Shown here in pieces: positions 46,178 through 55,599 of a stretch of DNA of 64,000 nt (positions within the stretch are counted from its first letter, which is position 1; each line of letters starts with the position of its first letter). The stretch is taken from contig NZ_CP103965.1 of the NCBI RefSeq assembly GCF_024970185.1, forward strand, positions 6,467,001 to 6,531,000. Reading direction: 5' to 3'. A program made the translations under genes and the position numbers. The notes under the pieces are model-generated. The model saw only the letters and a list, made by a program, of their open reading frames with translations, made no database searches and was not told the DNA's origin. This DNA is from Pseudomonas sp. N3-W. GTDB lineage: Bacteria > Pseudomonadota > Gammaproteobacteria > Pseudomonadales > Pseudomonadaceae.

Positions 46178-46239
46178 GAGGCAATTTGCTGGCCGCAGAG
46201 AGCATTCCAATCAACGGGTTTGGGTTGTGGAAACTGAGA

Positions 46240-47757
46240 TCAGCCATCGAAGTCACCCAGATTGATATTCAGGCGCCCGAGGCGGTACAGCAGCGTGCGC
46301 CGTGGCAGGCCGAGTTCGCGAGCGGCGAGGGTCTGGTTGCCGTCGTTCTTGCGCAGGCAATCGAGCAGCAGGCTGCGCTCGACCTGCTCCAGGCGCTCGC
46401 GCAGGTTGAGACTGGTGTCTTCCGGCATGGCTTCCATGCGCAGGGAGAAATGCTCGGCCAGCAACTCGCCGCCCTCGCACAACAGCACCGCACGTTCGAC
46501 CAGGCCCTTGAGTTCGCGCACGTTGCCGGGGAAGGCGTAACCGGACAGGTGATCCAGTGCCGCATCGGACCAACGTACCGCGTCGCGCTGCAAGAACGAG
46601 CAGGCCTTGTCGGCGAAGTGTCGGGCCAGATCGAGGATGTCGCCTTCGCGTTGGCGCAGGGCCGGCAGCTCGATGGGGAATTGCGCGAGGCGGTAGTACA
46701 AGTCCTCGCGGAATTTGCCTTCGCTGACGAGCACCGACAGATCCCGGTGCGTCGCGGCGATGATCCGCACGTCGATCTTGTGGGTGTCGTTGGAACCCAG
46801 TGGGCGAATCTCGCCCTCCTGCAAAACCCGTAGCAGCTTGGCTTGCAACGACAACGGCATGTCGCCGATTTCATCGAGCAACAAGGTGCCGCCATTGGCC
46901 GCATCGAACAGCCCGGCGCGGTCGCGGTCGGCGCCGGTGAACGCGCCTTTGCGGTAGCCGAACAGCTCGCTTTCCAGCAGGTTTTCCGGGAACGCCGCGC
47001 AGTTCTGCACGATGAACGCCTGGGAGCGACGCGGGCCGCAATCGTGAATCGCCCGTGCAACCACTTCCTTGCCGGTGCCGGTTTCGCCGCGCAACAGCAC
47101 GGTGTACGGGCTGTGCAGCACCTTGCTGATCAGCGAATACGTCTGGCGCATGGCCGAACTCTTGCCGATCAAACCGTAACCGCTGGCGCTGGGCACGCTG
47201 ATCGGCGCCGGTCGCGAATCACCGACTGGCTGCCGCAAACGCTGCAGCAGATGCAGTTGGCCAAGCACGAACGAGCCCAGTTGCGCGAGGGAATCGGCAA
47301 AGCCTTGCAGGTCGACATGCCGGCGACTGGCGCACAGCAACAAGCCTTCGACGGACTTCTGCTGATTGACCAGCGGCACACACAGCAGCGATTGCCACGC
47401 CGTGGCCTGCGGTGGCAGGAAACTGGTTTCGTGCAGGCTGCCACTCAACTCGCTCAGGCACACCACGCGGTTCTGGCACAGGGCGAATTGCAGCAGCTGT
47501 TCGCCGTTGTAGTCGGCTGGCAGGCTCTGCGCTTCCCGGGGTTGCAGGATGCCGTTGAGGCACTCGGCGTTCATCCCCAGGCAGGTGTGGGTAGCGTCCA
47601 GCAGGTACAGCTGCGTCAGCTCGCATCCGCTGAGCTCGGCCAGACCGCGCACGAAGTCACCCAGCAGCGCAGCACCGTCTGCCGCCCGCGACAGGCTGGC
47701 GAACTGCGCCAGCAAGGCTTCGGCATAAACCAGCGGCTGTGGCACCAGAGTGAACAT
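46240..47757 (-). CDS. sfa: Sigma-54-dependent transcriptional activator of the T6SS (Sfa2 type)
   Basis: The ATG at 47757 gives 505 residues. A GAF-like N-terminus (about 15-175) is followed by an AAA+ domain with Walker A GETGTGKE (224-231), the sigma-54-contacting GAFTGA loop (271-276, intact) and DEIGDMPL. The C-terminal Fis-type helix-turn-helix is [22 protein letters not shown]. The role is to drive RpoN-dependent T6SS operons. Ten bases separate it from clpV. I did not find a convincing -24/-12 box in the island. Confidence 0.93.
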   Translation of the reverse strand: MFTLVPQPLVYAEALLAQFASLSRAADGAALLGDFVRGLAELSGCELTQLYLLDATHTCLGMNAECLNGILQPREAQSLPADYNGEQLLQFALCQNRVVCLSELSGSLHETSFLPPQATAWQSLLCVPLVNQQKSVEGLLLCASRRHVDLQGFADSLAQLGSFVLGQLHLLQRLRQPVGDSRPAPISVPSASGYGLIGKSSAMRQTYSLISKVLHSPYTVLLRGETGTGKEVVARAIHDCGPRRSQAFIVQNCAAFPENLLESELFGYRKGAFTGADRDRAGLFDAANGGTLLLDEIGDMPLSLQAKLLRVLQEGEIRPLGSNDTHKIDVRIIAATHRDLSVLVSEGKFREDLYYRLAQFPIELPALRQREGDILDLARHFADKACSFLQRDAVRWSDAALDHLSGYAFPGNVRELKGLVERAVLLCEGGELLAEHFSLRMEAMPEDTSLNLRERLEQVERSLLLDCLRKNDGNQTLAARELGLPRRTLLYRLGRLNINLGDFDG

Positions 47758-47767
47758 CACACCCACC

Positions 47768-50416
47768 TCAGGCGAACTCGCAAGTCACGCTGGCGTTACC
47801 GTCGAGCGTCGCGTGGACACGCTTGAGGCTTTCCCCGGTAGCCATCGCGTCGAGCAAGCGGTCGGCCACCAGCGGCAGTACGTGCAGGTCCAGCAAATGG
47901 TCGATCAGGCGCGCACCACTGTCGCTCTGAGTGCAGCGTTCGGCCAGGTGATCGACAAGGTTCTGGCAGTAGGTGAAATCCAGCTGACGGCGGTTCAGGC
48001 GCTCGCCCAGACGACCGAGTTTGATTTCGATCAGCTCGCGCAGCACCGGGCCGCCCACCGGGTAGTAAGGCACCACGCGCATGCGCGCCAACAGCGCCGG
48101 CTTGAAGTGTTTGCTCAGCACCGGGCGAATGGTTTCTTCAAGCACTTCGGCGGTTGGCCGCGCACCGTTCTCGCAGAGCTCGCTGATGCGGTCACTGCCC
48201 AGGTTCGAGGTCATCAGGATCAGCGTGTTGCGGAAGTCGATCTCACGCCCTTCGCCGTCGTTGGCCACGCCCTTGTCGAAGATTTGGTAGAACAGGTTGA
48301 GCACGTCCGGGTCGGCCTTCTCGACTTCATCGAGCAGCACCACGGAGTACGGCTTCTGGCGCACGGCTTCGGTGAGCATGCCGCCCTCGCCATATCCGAC
48401 GTAGCCCGGTGGCGCACCGATCAGGCGCGAAACGGTGTGCTTCTCCTGGAACTCGGACATGTTGATGGTGGTGATGAAACGATCACCGCCGTACAGCAAA
48501 TCGGCGAGCGCCAGTGCGGTTTCGGTCTTGCCGACACCGCTCGGGCCGACCAGCAGGAATACGCCCACTGGCGCGTCAGGCTTGTTCAGGCCGGCAGCGG
48601 TGGCGCGCATCGAACGGTCGAGGGCATGAACGGCTTGCTCCTGACCACGGATGCGAGTGCGCAGGTCGGTGGCGAAGCTGGCGACCTTGGCATTGTGCTC
48701 GCGAGCCAACTGGGCCAGTGGCACGCCGGTCCAGGCGCTGATCACTTCAGCCACCAGGCGCGGGCAGACTTCGAAGCTCACCAGACGCTCTTTGACTTGC
48801 AACTCGGTCAGGGCCTTGTGCGTTTCGTTGAGCGCGGCTTCCAGAGACGCGACGCTTTGCGCTTCGTCTACCGGCAAGGTTTCGATCACGGTGCCTTCGG
48901 CGTCTTCTTCAACCGTGACAGTCGGCTCGACGGCGGCGGCTTCACGGGCCTTGGCCAGTTGTTGACGCAGTTCCAGCAGGCGCTCGGCCAATGTCTTCTG
49001 TTCGGTCCAGAGTGTTTCCAGCGCGACCATTTCGTCTTCGGCTTCGTCCAGACGCGCTTCCAATGCATCCAGCGCTTCGTGGTCGATCAGCAAACCGGCC
49101 TCGGCATCGCGGCGCAAGGCCTGACGCTGACGGCCGCCTTCAGCCAGCTCGCCACGCAGGCGTTCCAGGCTTTCCGGGGCCGCGGCGAGGCTGATGCGCA
49201 CACGGGCGCAAGCGGTGTCGAGGACGTCGACGGCCTTGTCCGGCAGCTGGCGGCCCGCCAGATAACGTGCGGACAACTCGGCGGCGGCAACCACTGCGTC
49301 ATCGCGCAGGTAGATGCCGTGGCTCTTCTCGTAGACTTGAGCCAGGCCACGGAGAATGGTTACCGCCTCGCTGACGGTCGGTTCGTGCAGTTGTACCGGC
49401 TGGAAACGACGGGCCAGGGCCGGGTCTTTTTCGAAGTACTTCTTGTACTCCGCCCAAGTGGTGGCGGCGATGGTGCGCAACTCGCCACGGGCCAGGGCCG
49501 GCTTGAGCAGATTGGCCGCGTCGGAGCCACCGGCATTGCCGCCCGCGCCGATCAGGGTGTGGGCTTCGTCAATGAACAGGATGATCGGTTTCGGCGAAGC
49601 TTTGACTTCGTCGATCACGCCTTTGAGGCGACGTTCGAATTCACCTTTGACGCTGGCACCGGCCTGCAACAGGCCCATGTCCAATGACAGCAGTTCGACG
49701 CCTTTGAGCACTTGCGGCACTTCACCGGCAGCGATGCGCGAGGCCAGGCCTTCGACGATCGCGGTTTTACCGACGCCGGCTTCACCGACCACAATCGGGT
49801 TGTTCTTGCGGCGACGGGCGAGGATGTCGACCATCTGCCGGATTGCGCCGTCGCGGCACAGCACCGGGTCGAGTTTGCCGTCGCGGGCCTGTTGGGTCAG
49901 GTTGTGGGTAAAGCGCTGCAGCAGCGATTCGCCCGGCACGGCAGGTTTGCCGGTGGCCGGTTGTTCCTGTTGCGACAGGGCAAATTCTTTCAGGCGGTCG
50001 ATGTTCAACTTGGCGAGCAACGGCTGGTAGCGGCTGCCGGCGTAGCGCATCGGGTTACGCAGCAGCGCGAGGATCAGCGCGGCCTGTTCGACCTGGGTCT
50101 GGCCCAGTTCGAGGTTGGCCACCAGCAAGGCGTCTTGCAGCCACTGCACCAGTTCCGGAGCGAACACCGGGTTGCGTGAAGCGCTGTGTTCGACCCGAGA
50201 TTGCAGGGCGGCGCTCAATTCACCGGCGTCCACTTCGGCGTCCTGCAACGCGCGTGCGAGCAAGCCCTGTGGGCGCTCCAGCAGGCCCAGCAGCAGGTCT
50301 TCAACGAGGATCTTGCTGCCGCCACGGGCGACGCAGCGCTCGGCCGAACGCTCCAGATCGCGGCGAGTTTCGGCGTCCAGCGCCTGGATCAGTTGTTGCA
50401 GGTCTACGTTGATCAT
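47768..50416 (-). CDS. clpV: T6SS sheath-recycling AAA+ ATPase ClpV (TssH)
   Basis: The 882-residue hexameric ATPase disassembles contracted TssB/TssC sheath. It has an N-terminal ClpN-like domain (about 1-150), a first AAA+ domain with GEAGVGKT, a coiled-coil middle domain (about 400-520), a second AAA+ domain with GPSGVGKT and a C-terminal small domain. Both Walker sites are intact. It lies 12 bases after tssG. Confidence 0.96.
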   Translation of the reverse strand: MINVDLQQLIQALDAETRRDLERSAERCVARGGSKILVEDLLLGLLERPQGLLARALQDAEVDAGELSAALQSRVEHSASRNPVFAPELVQWLQDALLVANLELGQTQVEQAALILALLRNPMRYAGSRYQPLLAKLNIDRLKEFALSQQEQPATGKPAVPGESLLQRFTHNLTQQARDGKLDPVLCRDGAIRQMVDILARRRKNNPIVVGEAGVGKTAIVEGLASRIAAGEVPQVLKGVELLSLDMGLLQAGASVKGEFERRLKGVIDEVKASPKPIILFIDEAHTLIGAGGNAGGSDAANLLKPALARGELRTIAATTWAEYKKYFEKDPALARRFQPVQLHEPTVSEAVTILRGLAQVYEKSHGIYLRDDAVVAAAELSARYLAGRQLPDKAVDVLDTACARVRISLAAAPESLERLRGELAEGGRQRQALRRDAEAGLLIDHEALDALEARLDEAEDEMVALETLWTEQKTLAERLLELRQQLAKAREAAAVEPTVTVEEDAEGTVIETLPVDEAQSVASLEAALNETHKALTELQVKERLVSFEVCPRLVAEVISAWTGVPLAQLAREHNAKVASFATDLRTRIRGQEQAVHALDRSMRATAAGLNKPDAPVGVFLLVGPSGVGKTETALALADLLYGGDRFITTINMSEFQEKHTVSRLIGAPPGYVGYGEGGMLTEAVRQKPYSVVLLDEVEKADPDVLNLFYQIFDKGVANDGEGREIDFRNTLILMTSNLGSDRISELCENGARPTAEVLEETIRPVLSKHFKPALLARMRVVPYYPVGGPVLRELIEIKLGRLGERLNRRQLDFTYCQNLVDHLAERCTQSDSGARLIDHLLDLHVLPLVADRLLDAMATGESLKRVHATLDGNASVTCEFA

Positions 50417-50428
50417 GAAGTCACGTCC

Positions 50429-51436
50429 TTAATGAATTTTGCTGCCCAGGGTCACCACGCCGTCCGCTTTTTCGCGGCCCAGCCAACTGGTCCATCCCAG
50501 GCGACAGGCGTTCTGCTCACCGATGCGCAGTTCGCGGATTTCTTCCTGGCGCAGCACCAGGCGAATGTCGTAATCAAGCGGGTCACGCAAGGTGAACCGC
50601 ACCAGCGCGCACAGCGGCTGGTAGCCGAAACCGATCGGCAGGAATTCGTGAAAGCGCTGCCAGTCGAGTTCGCGAATGTGAATCCGGAACTTGCCGCTGC
50701 GGTCGCGCACGCTGTCGCCCAGCACCAGGTCTTCACCGAGTGCGCTGTTGGCGCGACCCAGGCGATTGCGCTGTTCGTCGAGAATTTCCACACGGCGCTC
50801 GATGCACTGCTCGATGGTCAGTTCGGCGTGTTTGAAGTAGTAACGCAGCACCGCTTCGATCAGCGCCGCCGAGTGCGCCCGCAAACTGAGCAGGCCGAGG
50901 TACGGCAGCAGGCGCTTCCAGTTGAGTTCCTGGGCGCGGCGAATCTCTTCGCCACCGAGGCCGATCAGGGCAAACAATTGCGAGGAAAACGGGTCGAGCG
51001 CACCGCTCTCGAAGCTGGCGCGGTAGCGGTATTTCTTCCAGATCGGCAGCATCAGCCGTTGCAGGCGATGGTGAAACAGGTCGAGGAAATTGCGCGTCGG
51101 GTTGCCGTCTTCGCTGTCGCCCAGGGCTTGCTCGCCGTAGAACGCCGGCAGTGGCGAACCGGAACCGACCAGGCCGATCAGGTTGAAACGCAGGCGCGCG
51201 CGCAGCTGTCCGTGTTCGTGGAAAAACTCCACGCGATCAACGTCACTGCCAGGGAATCCCAGGCTCGGGTTGGCCTGGAATTCCAGTTGGTCGTACAAAT
51301 CGTCCTGGCTCAGGTGCGGGTGGGCCTCGCGCAGCCGGTCAACCACCAGCAGCACGGCCTGAAACAGCGAGTACTCGCGTATTCCTCGGGTCAGTCCGCT
51401 TAAAGAAGCGGCTGAAGGCCCATACGTGGTGTCCAT
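50429..51436 (-). CDS. tssG: T6SS baseplate protein TssG
   Basis: The 335-residue wedge protein has the family start (YSLFQAVLLVVDRLREAHP), NPSLGFPGSDV and FNLIGLVGSGSPLPAFY. Its start lies 37 bases inside the end of tssF, so the two wedge proteins (TssF2-TssG) are translationally coupled. Confidence 0.95.
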   Translation of the reverse strand: MDTTYGPSAASLSGLTRGIREYSLFQAVLLVVDRLREAHPHLSQDDLYDQLEFQANPSLGFPGSDVDRVEFFHEHGQLRARLRFNLIGLVGSGSPLPAFYGEQALGDSEDGNPTRNFLDLFHHRLQRLMLPIWKKYRYRASFESGALDPFSSQLFALIGLGGEEIRRAQELNWKRLLPYLGLLSLRAHSAALIEAVLRYYFKHAELTIEQCIERRVEILDEQRNRLGRANSALGEDLVLGDSVRDRSGKFRIHIRELDWQRFHEFLPIGFGYQPLCALVRFTLRDPLDYDIRLVLRQEEIRELRIGEQNACRLGWTSWLGREKADGVVTLGSKIH

Positions 51437-53187
51437 TGGTACACCTCTCCCTGTGTGCTTTTTACCCGCAGCTCGTGGTACGAATTGAGACTGGCGTAAA
51501 GCGCGAAAAACTCGTTAAGAACCGAAGCGAAAACGAACAGGTCGCCCTCACCGATATACCCTTCCGGGTCGATGGTCAGCTCGGTGCGCAAACCGCGTAC
51601 CGGCAACCCTCGGTGCAGTCGATCGACGTGCTGGTGCTTGATCGATTTGAGCCCGCCCAGCAGGCGCTTGCTGACTTTCTCCGCGTGCTGGTCGTAGTAG
51701 CGCGGCAAGTCGTAGGTTTCAAGAATCACCTTCAACGCATTGACGTCGGCCAGCGACAGATAGTTGAGCGACATGTTGCTGATCAGCTTCCAGAGGAAGT
51801 CACGGTTCAGCGGCGGCGCGAAACTCGACGTGGCCGGGGTGATGTTGCGGAAGCTGAGGAACTCCGGCGTTTCTTCGCACGCCTGGCTGATGTCGCCGAG
51901 CTTGAGCTTGCGCGGCAAGTTCTGGTTGGTGCACATCAGCTCGATCGACAGGGTTTCGTGGGCTTCGGTGTGACGAATGCCGAAGCTCAGATAGGTGTCG
52001 AGGCCGTCGTGCAGCAAGGACGAACGCTGGCGGATGCTGTAGTGCGGACGGCTGGTGGGCACGTCGAAACTCGGGTCGTGCTCGAAGGACTCGAACGGCA
52101 CGTACTCCTGATAACCGAGGCCACCGGGCTTCCAGCCGGTCACGGTTTCGACCGAGAACACGCCGCAGTTTTCCAAGTCGTATTCGGCGGGCAACAGCAG
52201 GTATTCGTCCTGCTTGCCGTCGAGGCGGATCGGCAACGCGTCGTGCTTGAACAGGTTGACGATGGGCGTGCAGTGCAGCTTCACGTTGTCCAGGGTCGGA
52301 CGCATGCGCATGATGCCGCTCTTGCGAATATCGAAGCGCAACTCCAGACCGCGCATCTGCTTGAGGGTGTCTTCCGGCAGGGCCTTGAGCAGGTCCAGGC
52401 CGTTGACATCGACGAACAGGAATTTGTCCTGGAAGGCAAAATACTCTTGCAGGTAACGGTAGCCACGGAAGGTGTTCAGCGGATACGGGATCAACGCTTC
52501 TTCTTCGGCAAAGCCCACCGCCTGCACGCGGTCACCGGGCATCTTGAACGCCATCGGCTGGTTGTTGACGCCATTGATCGGCTTGCCGGCGCCATCCAGC
52601 GGGATCAGTTCGATGCCTTCCAGATTGCGCAGCAGGCTGAGGTACAGCATCTGGCTGATGTAGCGTTCGCCGGCGAAATGCAGACGCAAACGGCTCAGCT
52701 CCAGCTCGCCGAAGTGACCGTCGGCGCTCATCTCCAGACGCAGGCTCAACAACGAACCGTCGCCCTTCACCGAATACGTCAGCGCAGCCAGATCCAGCGC
52801 CTGGACTTCGGTCGGGTAGCAGGTGCGGAAACGGCAACGTACGTCTTCAATCGGCACGCTTTCAATCGGCGTATCACGCTCGACCCTCAACGCCGGCCCC
52901 GAACGCTTCAGCGGGTCGAACTGCAAAATGCTGAACGCCGGCAACGGCCGCATGTAGTTGGGCCATAGCAGCTGCATCAGCGAATGGCTGAGCTCCGGCA
53001 ACTCGTCATCGAGCTTCTGGCGTAGACGCCCAGTCAGGAACGCAAAGCCTTCCAGCAACCGCTCCACGTCCGGATCCCGCCCGGCCTGGCCGAGGAAAGG
53101 CGCCAACGCCGGGCTACGCTCGGCGAATCGACGACCTAACTGGCGAAGTGCGGTGAGTTCGCTTTGGTAGTAGTGGTTAAAGGACAT
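51400..53187 (-). CDS. tssF: T6SS baseplate protein TssF
   Basis: The 595-residue protein starts MSFNHYYQSELTALRQLGRRFAERSPALAPFLG, the classic TssF N-terminus, with PDVERLLEGFAFLTGRLRQKL next and RPHYSIRQRSS in the C-terminal half. Its start is only five bases after the second small membrane-protein gene, so it is still transcribed through the inserted PAAR module. Confidence 0.96.
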   Translation of the reverse strand: MSFNHYYQSELTALRQLGRRFAERSPALAPFLGQAGRDPDVERLLEGFAFLTGRLRQKLDDELPELSHSLMQLLWPNYMRPLPAFSILQFDPLKRSGPALRVERDTPIESVPIEDVRCRFRTCYPTEVQALDLAALTYSVKGDGSLLSLRLEMSADGHFGELELSRLRLHFAGERYISQMLYLSLLRNLEGIELIPLDGAGKPINGVNNQPMAFKMPGDRVQAVGFAEEEALIPYPLNTFRGYRYLQEYFAFQDKFLFVDVNGLDLLKALPEDTLKQMRGLELRFDIRKSGIMRMRPTLDNVKLHCTPIVNLFKHDALPIRLDGKQDEYLLLPAEYDLENCGVFSVETVTGWKPGGLGYQEYVPFESFEHDPSFDVPTSRPHYSIRQRSSLLHDGLDTYLSFGIRHTEAHETLSIELMCTNQNLPRKLKLGDISQACEETPEFLSFRNITPATSSFAPPLNRDFLWKLISNMSLNYLSLADVNALKVILETYDLPRYYDQHAEKVSKRLLGGLKSIKHQHVDRLHRGLPVRGLRTELTIDPEGYIGEGDLFVFASVLNEFFALYASLNSYHELRVKSTQGEVYQWTPRMGLQPLL

Positions 53188-53192
53188 GTCAG

Positions 53193-53630
53193 TCAGTTTT
53201 CCAAATGGGTGTAGGGCGTATTACTGATAAATAGATCCAGCCAATGCCACTCCCACTCCGGCATAGCAATATCAAACGAATGTTCTTTTTTATTGAAGTA
53301 CAACCAATAAACGCCCACAGACTTACCATCTTCAAACAGGCGCATATCTAACGACTGAGTCGAATACAGAGGAGTGCGATAAGCTTTTTCTGGATTCTCG
53401 CGGTCAATGACTCGCAGATAGGCCATCCCCCCTAACGTCCAAATCCTACCGACAGGTACATTTTCCAAAATATAACGACCGGAAGTGTCTACGGTGGTGA
53501 CATTGGCTGGATAGTTGCAAGCTTTATTAACAACAACGATTAATACGATCAAAAAAGCGGCTAAAACGGCAACAACCCGAATAATTTCCTTTCGGTGCCC
53601 GGAAATGAACCCACCCCTAATAAAAGTCAT
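53193..53630 (-). CDS. Small membrane-anchored protein, second of a paralogous pair (putative immunity)
   Basis: A 145-residue protein with one N-terminal membrane segment (about 17-36, VVAVLAAFLIVLIVVVN) and a periplasmic domain. It shares with the preceding gene GRYILENVPV, AYLRVIDRENPEKAYRTPLY and SNTPY near the C-terminus. Its ATG overlaps the previous stop by four bases. A membrane-tethered periplasmic domain next to a PAAR-linked putative toxin suggests immunity; no known family was recognised. Confidence 0.6.
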   Translation of the reverse strand: MTFIRGGFISGHRKEIIRVVAVLAAFLIVLIVVVNKACNYPANVTTVDTSGRYILENVPVGRIWTLGGMAYLRVIDRENPEKAYRTPLYSTQSLDMRLFEDGKSVGVYWLYFNKKEHSFDIAMPEWEWHWLDLFISNTPYTHLEN

Positions 53631-54055
53631 TTATCTTTACTCTCGACTGGCGGCTCAATGCTATAAGGCGTGTTGCTTACAAAGCGATTCAACCAATGCT
53701 CTTTCCACTGATCAGCACGAAAAACAAAGTATTTTTTCTCCGTATTGAAGTCGACGGTGGAACTACTGATTTTTCCTGGAATTGTGACGAAACTCATATC
53801 CAGCTGCCCAATGGGGTAAAGGGGGCTCCGATATATGAATTTTGGCTCATCTAGGTCAGTCATCCGCAGGTAGGCCAGTTCTCCTTCGGAAAAAAATACA
53901 CGAAGAGGAACTCTTTCCAGGATGTACTGGCGAGAAGCACTTAACTCAATTATGTCTGGGCGACGCTGGGATAGCCCATCCACGAAAATGTAGAAAGCGA
54001 GTCCAGCAGAAAGCGGAATTGCGCAAAGGACAAGGAACAGCGGCTTAAAACGCAT
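53627..54055 (-). CDS. Small membrane-anchored protein, first of a paralogous pair (putative immunity)
   Basis: From the ATG at 54055, two bases after the DUF6402-like stop, the protein is 142 residues with an N-terminal anchor (about 5-26, PLFLVLCAIPLSAGLAFYIF) and a periplasmic domain. It aligns with the next gene through RQYILERVPL, AYLRMTDLDEPKFIYRSPLY and HWLNRFVSNTPY, so the pair arose by tandem duplication. The tight spacing to the putative toxin supports cognate immunity. Function is inferred. Confidence 0.6.
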   Translation of the reverse strand: MRFKPLFLVLCAIPLSAGLAFYIFVDGLSQRRPDIIELSASRQYILERVPLRVFFSEGELAYLRMTDLDEPKFIYRSPLYPIGQLDMSFVTIPGKISSSTVDFNTEKKYFVFRADQWKEHWLNRFVSNTPYSIEPPVESKDK

Positions 54056-54057
54056 GA

Positions 54058-54993
54058 TCAACCTGAAATCGCAATGGTGGTTGGAGTAATGTTCTCGTAC
54101 AAAATGTCCGAGAAGACTCGAAAATCACCGCCCTTGCCATGACACTGTCGGTACTCCACAAAATCACTATTCTGGACCAGGTAAAAGCGCGTGCCTTCCA
54201 GTTCTTTGAATATCTCTGCAACGTCCGCAGGGTCCATCACCCCACTTTCCACCATAGCTGTTTCATTGGAGTTGATGCTGACGTTACGTGCAATGGCTTC
54301 AGGTGGAATGACAGTGCCATCAAAATTCCAGAAGCCTAAAGGCTGACTAAACCAGTCAGACCCGTCCCCAAAGTCATAGCTATCTTCAACATAAAACCCT
54401 AGTCGACTAACCACGAAATCGATTTTTTTGGAAACAATGACAACTTCGCCTTCAGCAATAACTCTCAAATTAAAGTTAGCGAGTGCGCCTCTAAGATCAT
54501 CCAGCACATCGATTCTGAGCTGACTCATTGTCACGGGCATTGTATTGGAGTAGCCAAACTTCTCAGCCGCGCGCGCCTTTCCTTCAAATTTTATCGGATA
54601 CTTCCCATCCGGTTTATCCTGATACTCGCGACGTATTGCGGCGCCTATCTGCTTCTGTCCATTTGGGCTATTCCACAACGCCCTCAACTTTACTAAATAC
54701 TCATTGGCACGCTCATAAGTAACAATCCAACTCATTTTAACGATCGAGTCTTCAATGTACTGCTCAGGAACTTCCTTGCGATGTCCCTTGGTTAGGTCAT
54801 CCATACCACCGTCCGGCGTACTCCATGGCTTGCCGGCGAACCAATGACGCATCAGAGCAGCGGACGTAGGCCATTTCATTTTGTCCATTGCAGCCGGTAT
54901 GTCAGAAATGCGGAACTTGCGCGTAGCCGTCGCGCACTGGCCAGTTTTATTACTCGCCGGAGTCATGGTTGCAGTCACTGCTGTACCCGCCAT
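54058..54993 (-). CDS. DUF6402-like protein, putative PAAR-linked effector
   Basis: The 311-residue protein resembles DUF6402 in FRISDIPAAMDKMKWPTSAALMRHWFAG and KPWSTPD, in a Trp/Phe-rich middle (FYVEDSYDFGDGSDWFSQPLGFWNFDG) and in NSDFVEYRQCHGKGGDFRVF at the end. This family is commonly next to PAAR or VgrG genes. No catalytic motif is evident and there is no signal peptide. It lies 71 bases after the PAAR gene and is less GC-rich than the tss genes on either side. It could be an effector or an adaptor. Confidence 0.6.
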   Translation of the reverse strand: MAGTAVTATMTPASNKTGQCATATRKFRISDIPAAMDKMKWPTSAALMRHWFAGKPWSTPDGGMDDLTKGHRKEVPEQYIEDSIVKMSWIVTYERANEYLVKLRALWNSPNGQKQIGAAIRREYQDKPDGKYPIKFEGKARAAEKFGYSNTMPVTMSQLRIDVLDDLRGALANFNLRVIAEGEVVIVSKKIDFVVSRLGFYVEDSYDFGDGSDWFSQPLGFWNFDGTVIPPEAIARNVSINSNETAMVESGVMDPADVAEIFKELEGTRFYLVQNSDFVEYRQCHGKGGDFRVFSDILYENITPTTIAISG

Positions 54994-55064
54994 CTCAACA
55001 TCCCTTGCAATAGTAGAAATCGACCACCCTCAGGCATGCAGCGCGCCCGAGCCTCAACGCGTTG

Positions 55065-55589
55065 TTACGCAATCGCGACCTTCGTTTGTTGCTCAATCAC
55101 TAACTCAACAGCTTCTGCTGTTGCCGAAAAGACGGTCTGCGTCTTGCCGTCCGCCCCGGTCACGCCATTAATAATTTTTCCGGAAGCGGTTTTAAGCGTG
55201 TACTCAACCCCGACCAACGGTTTCCCCGTGTCCTGACAATTGATCACAAAGTGCTCGTTAAACGGCCACTTGATATCCACCGGCAACGGCGCCACAAACG
55301 GCACCGGTGTATGCGAATTCCCGATAATCACCGTCCCGGACCCCGCCGTGACTTTGTTGCCATGCGTCCCCACGGAGCCGACGGTGGCGGCGGCTTTGCC
55401 GTTGATCAAAACGGTGGTCGCCAGGTCGCCGACCAGCGCGCCGCCACAAGCCGAGGCATCGCCTTGGCGGGCAGCTGGGAGGCCGTCGAAGAAGACGTCG
55501 CCGGAACCGGCGGCGATCGGGTTGGTGCCGTGGCCGGGGAGCGGGCAAGCAGTAGGGTCGGTGACGCGAGCTGCGGGTTTGCCGGACAT
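55065..55589 (-). CDS. PAAR-repeat T6SS spike-tip protein with C-terminal extension
   Basis: The 174-residue protein has a PAAR domain (about 1-95; SGKPAARVTDPTACPLPGHG, VFFDGLPAARQGDASACGG, TVGSVGTHGNKVTAGSGTVIIG) with Cys/His positions for the zinc at the tip. Residues about 96-174 form an extra domain beginning FNEHFVINCQDTGKPLVGVEYTL, with KTASGKIINGVTGADGKT as in transthyretin-like or Ig-like carriers. It lies 10 bases after tssE and inside the core operon. Confidence 0.88.
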   Translation of the reverse strand: MSGKPAARVTDPTACPLPGHGTNPIAAGSGDVFFDGLPAARQGDASACGGALVGDLATTVLINGKAAATVGSVGTHGNKVTAGSGTVIIGNSHTPVPFVAPLPVDIKWPFNEHFVINCQDTGKPLVGVEYTLKTASGKIINGVTGADGKTQTVFSATAEAVELVIEQQTKVAIA

Positions 55590-55599
55590 ACGAGTCTCC

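Noticed and set aside
47750..49687. Long plus-strand frame opposite clpV
   Set aside because: No recognisable domain, and ClpV with both Walker motifs occupies the other strand.
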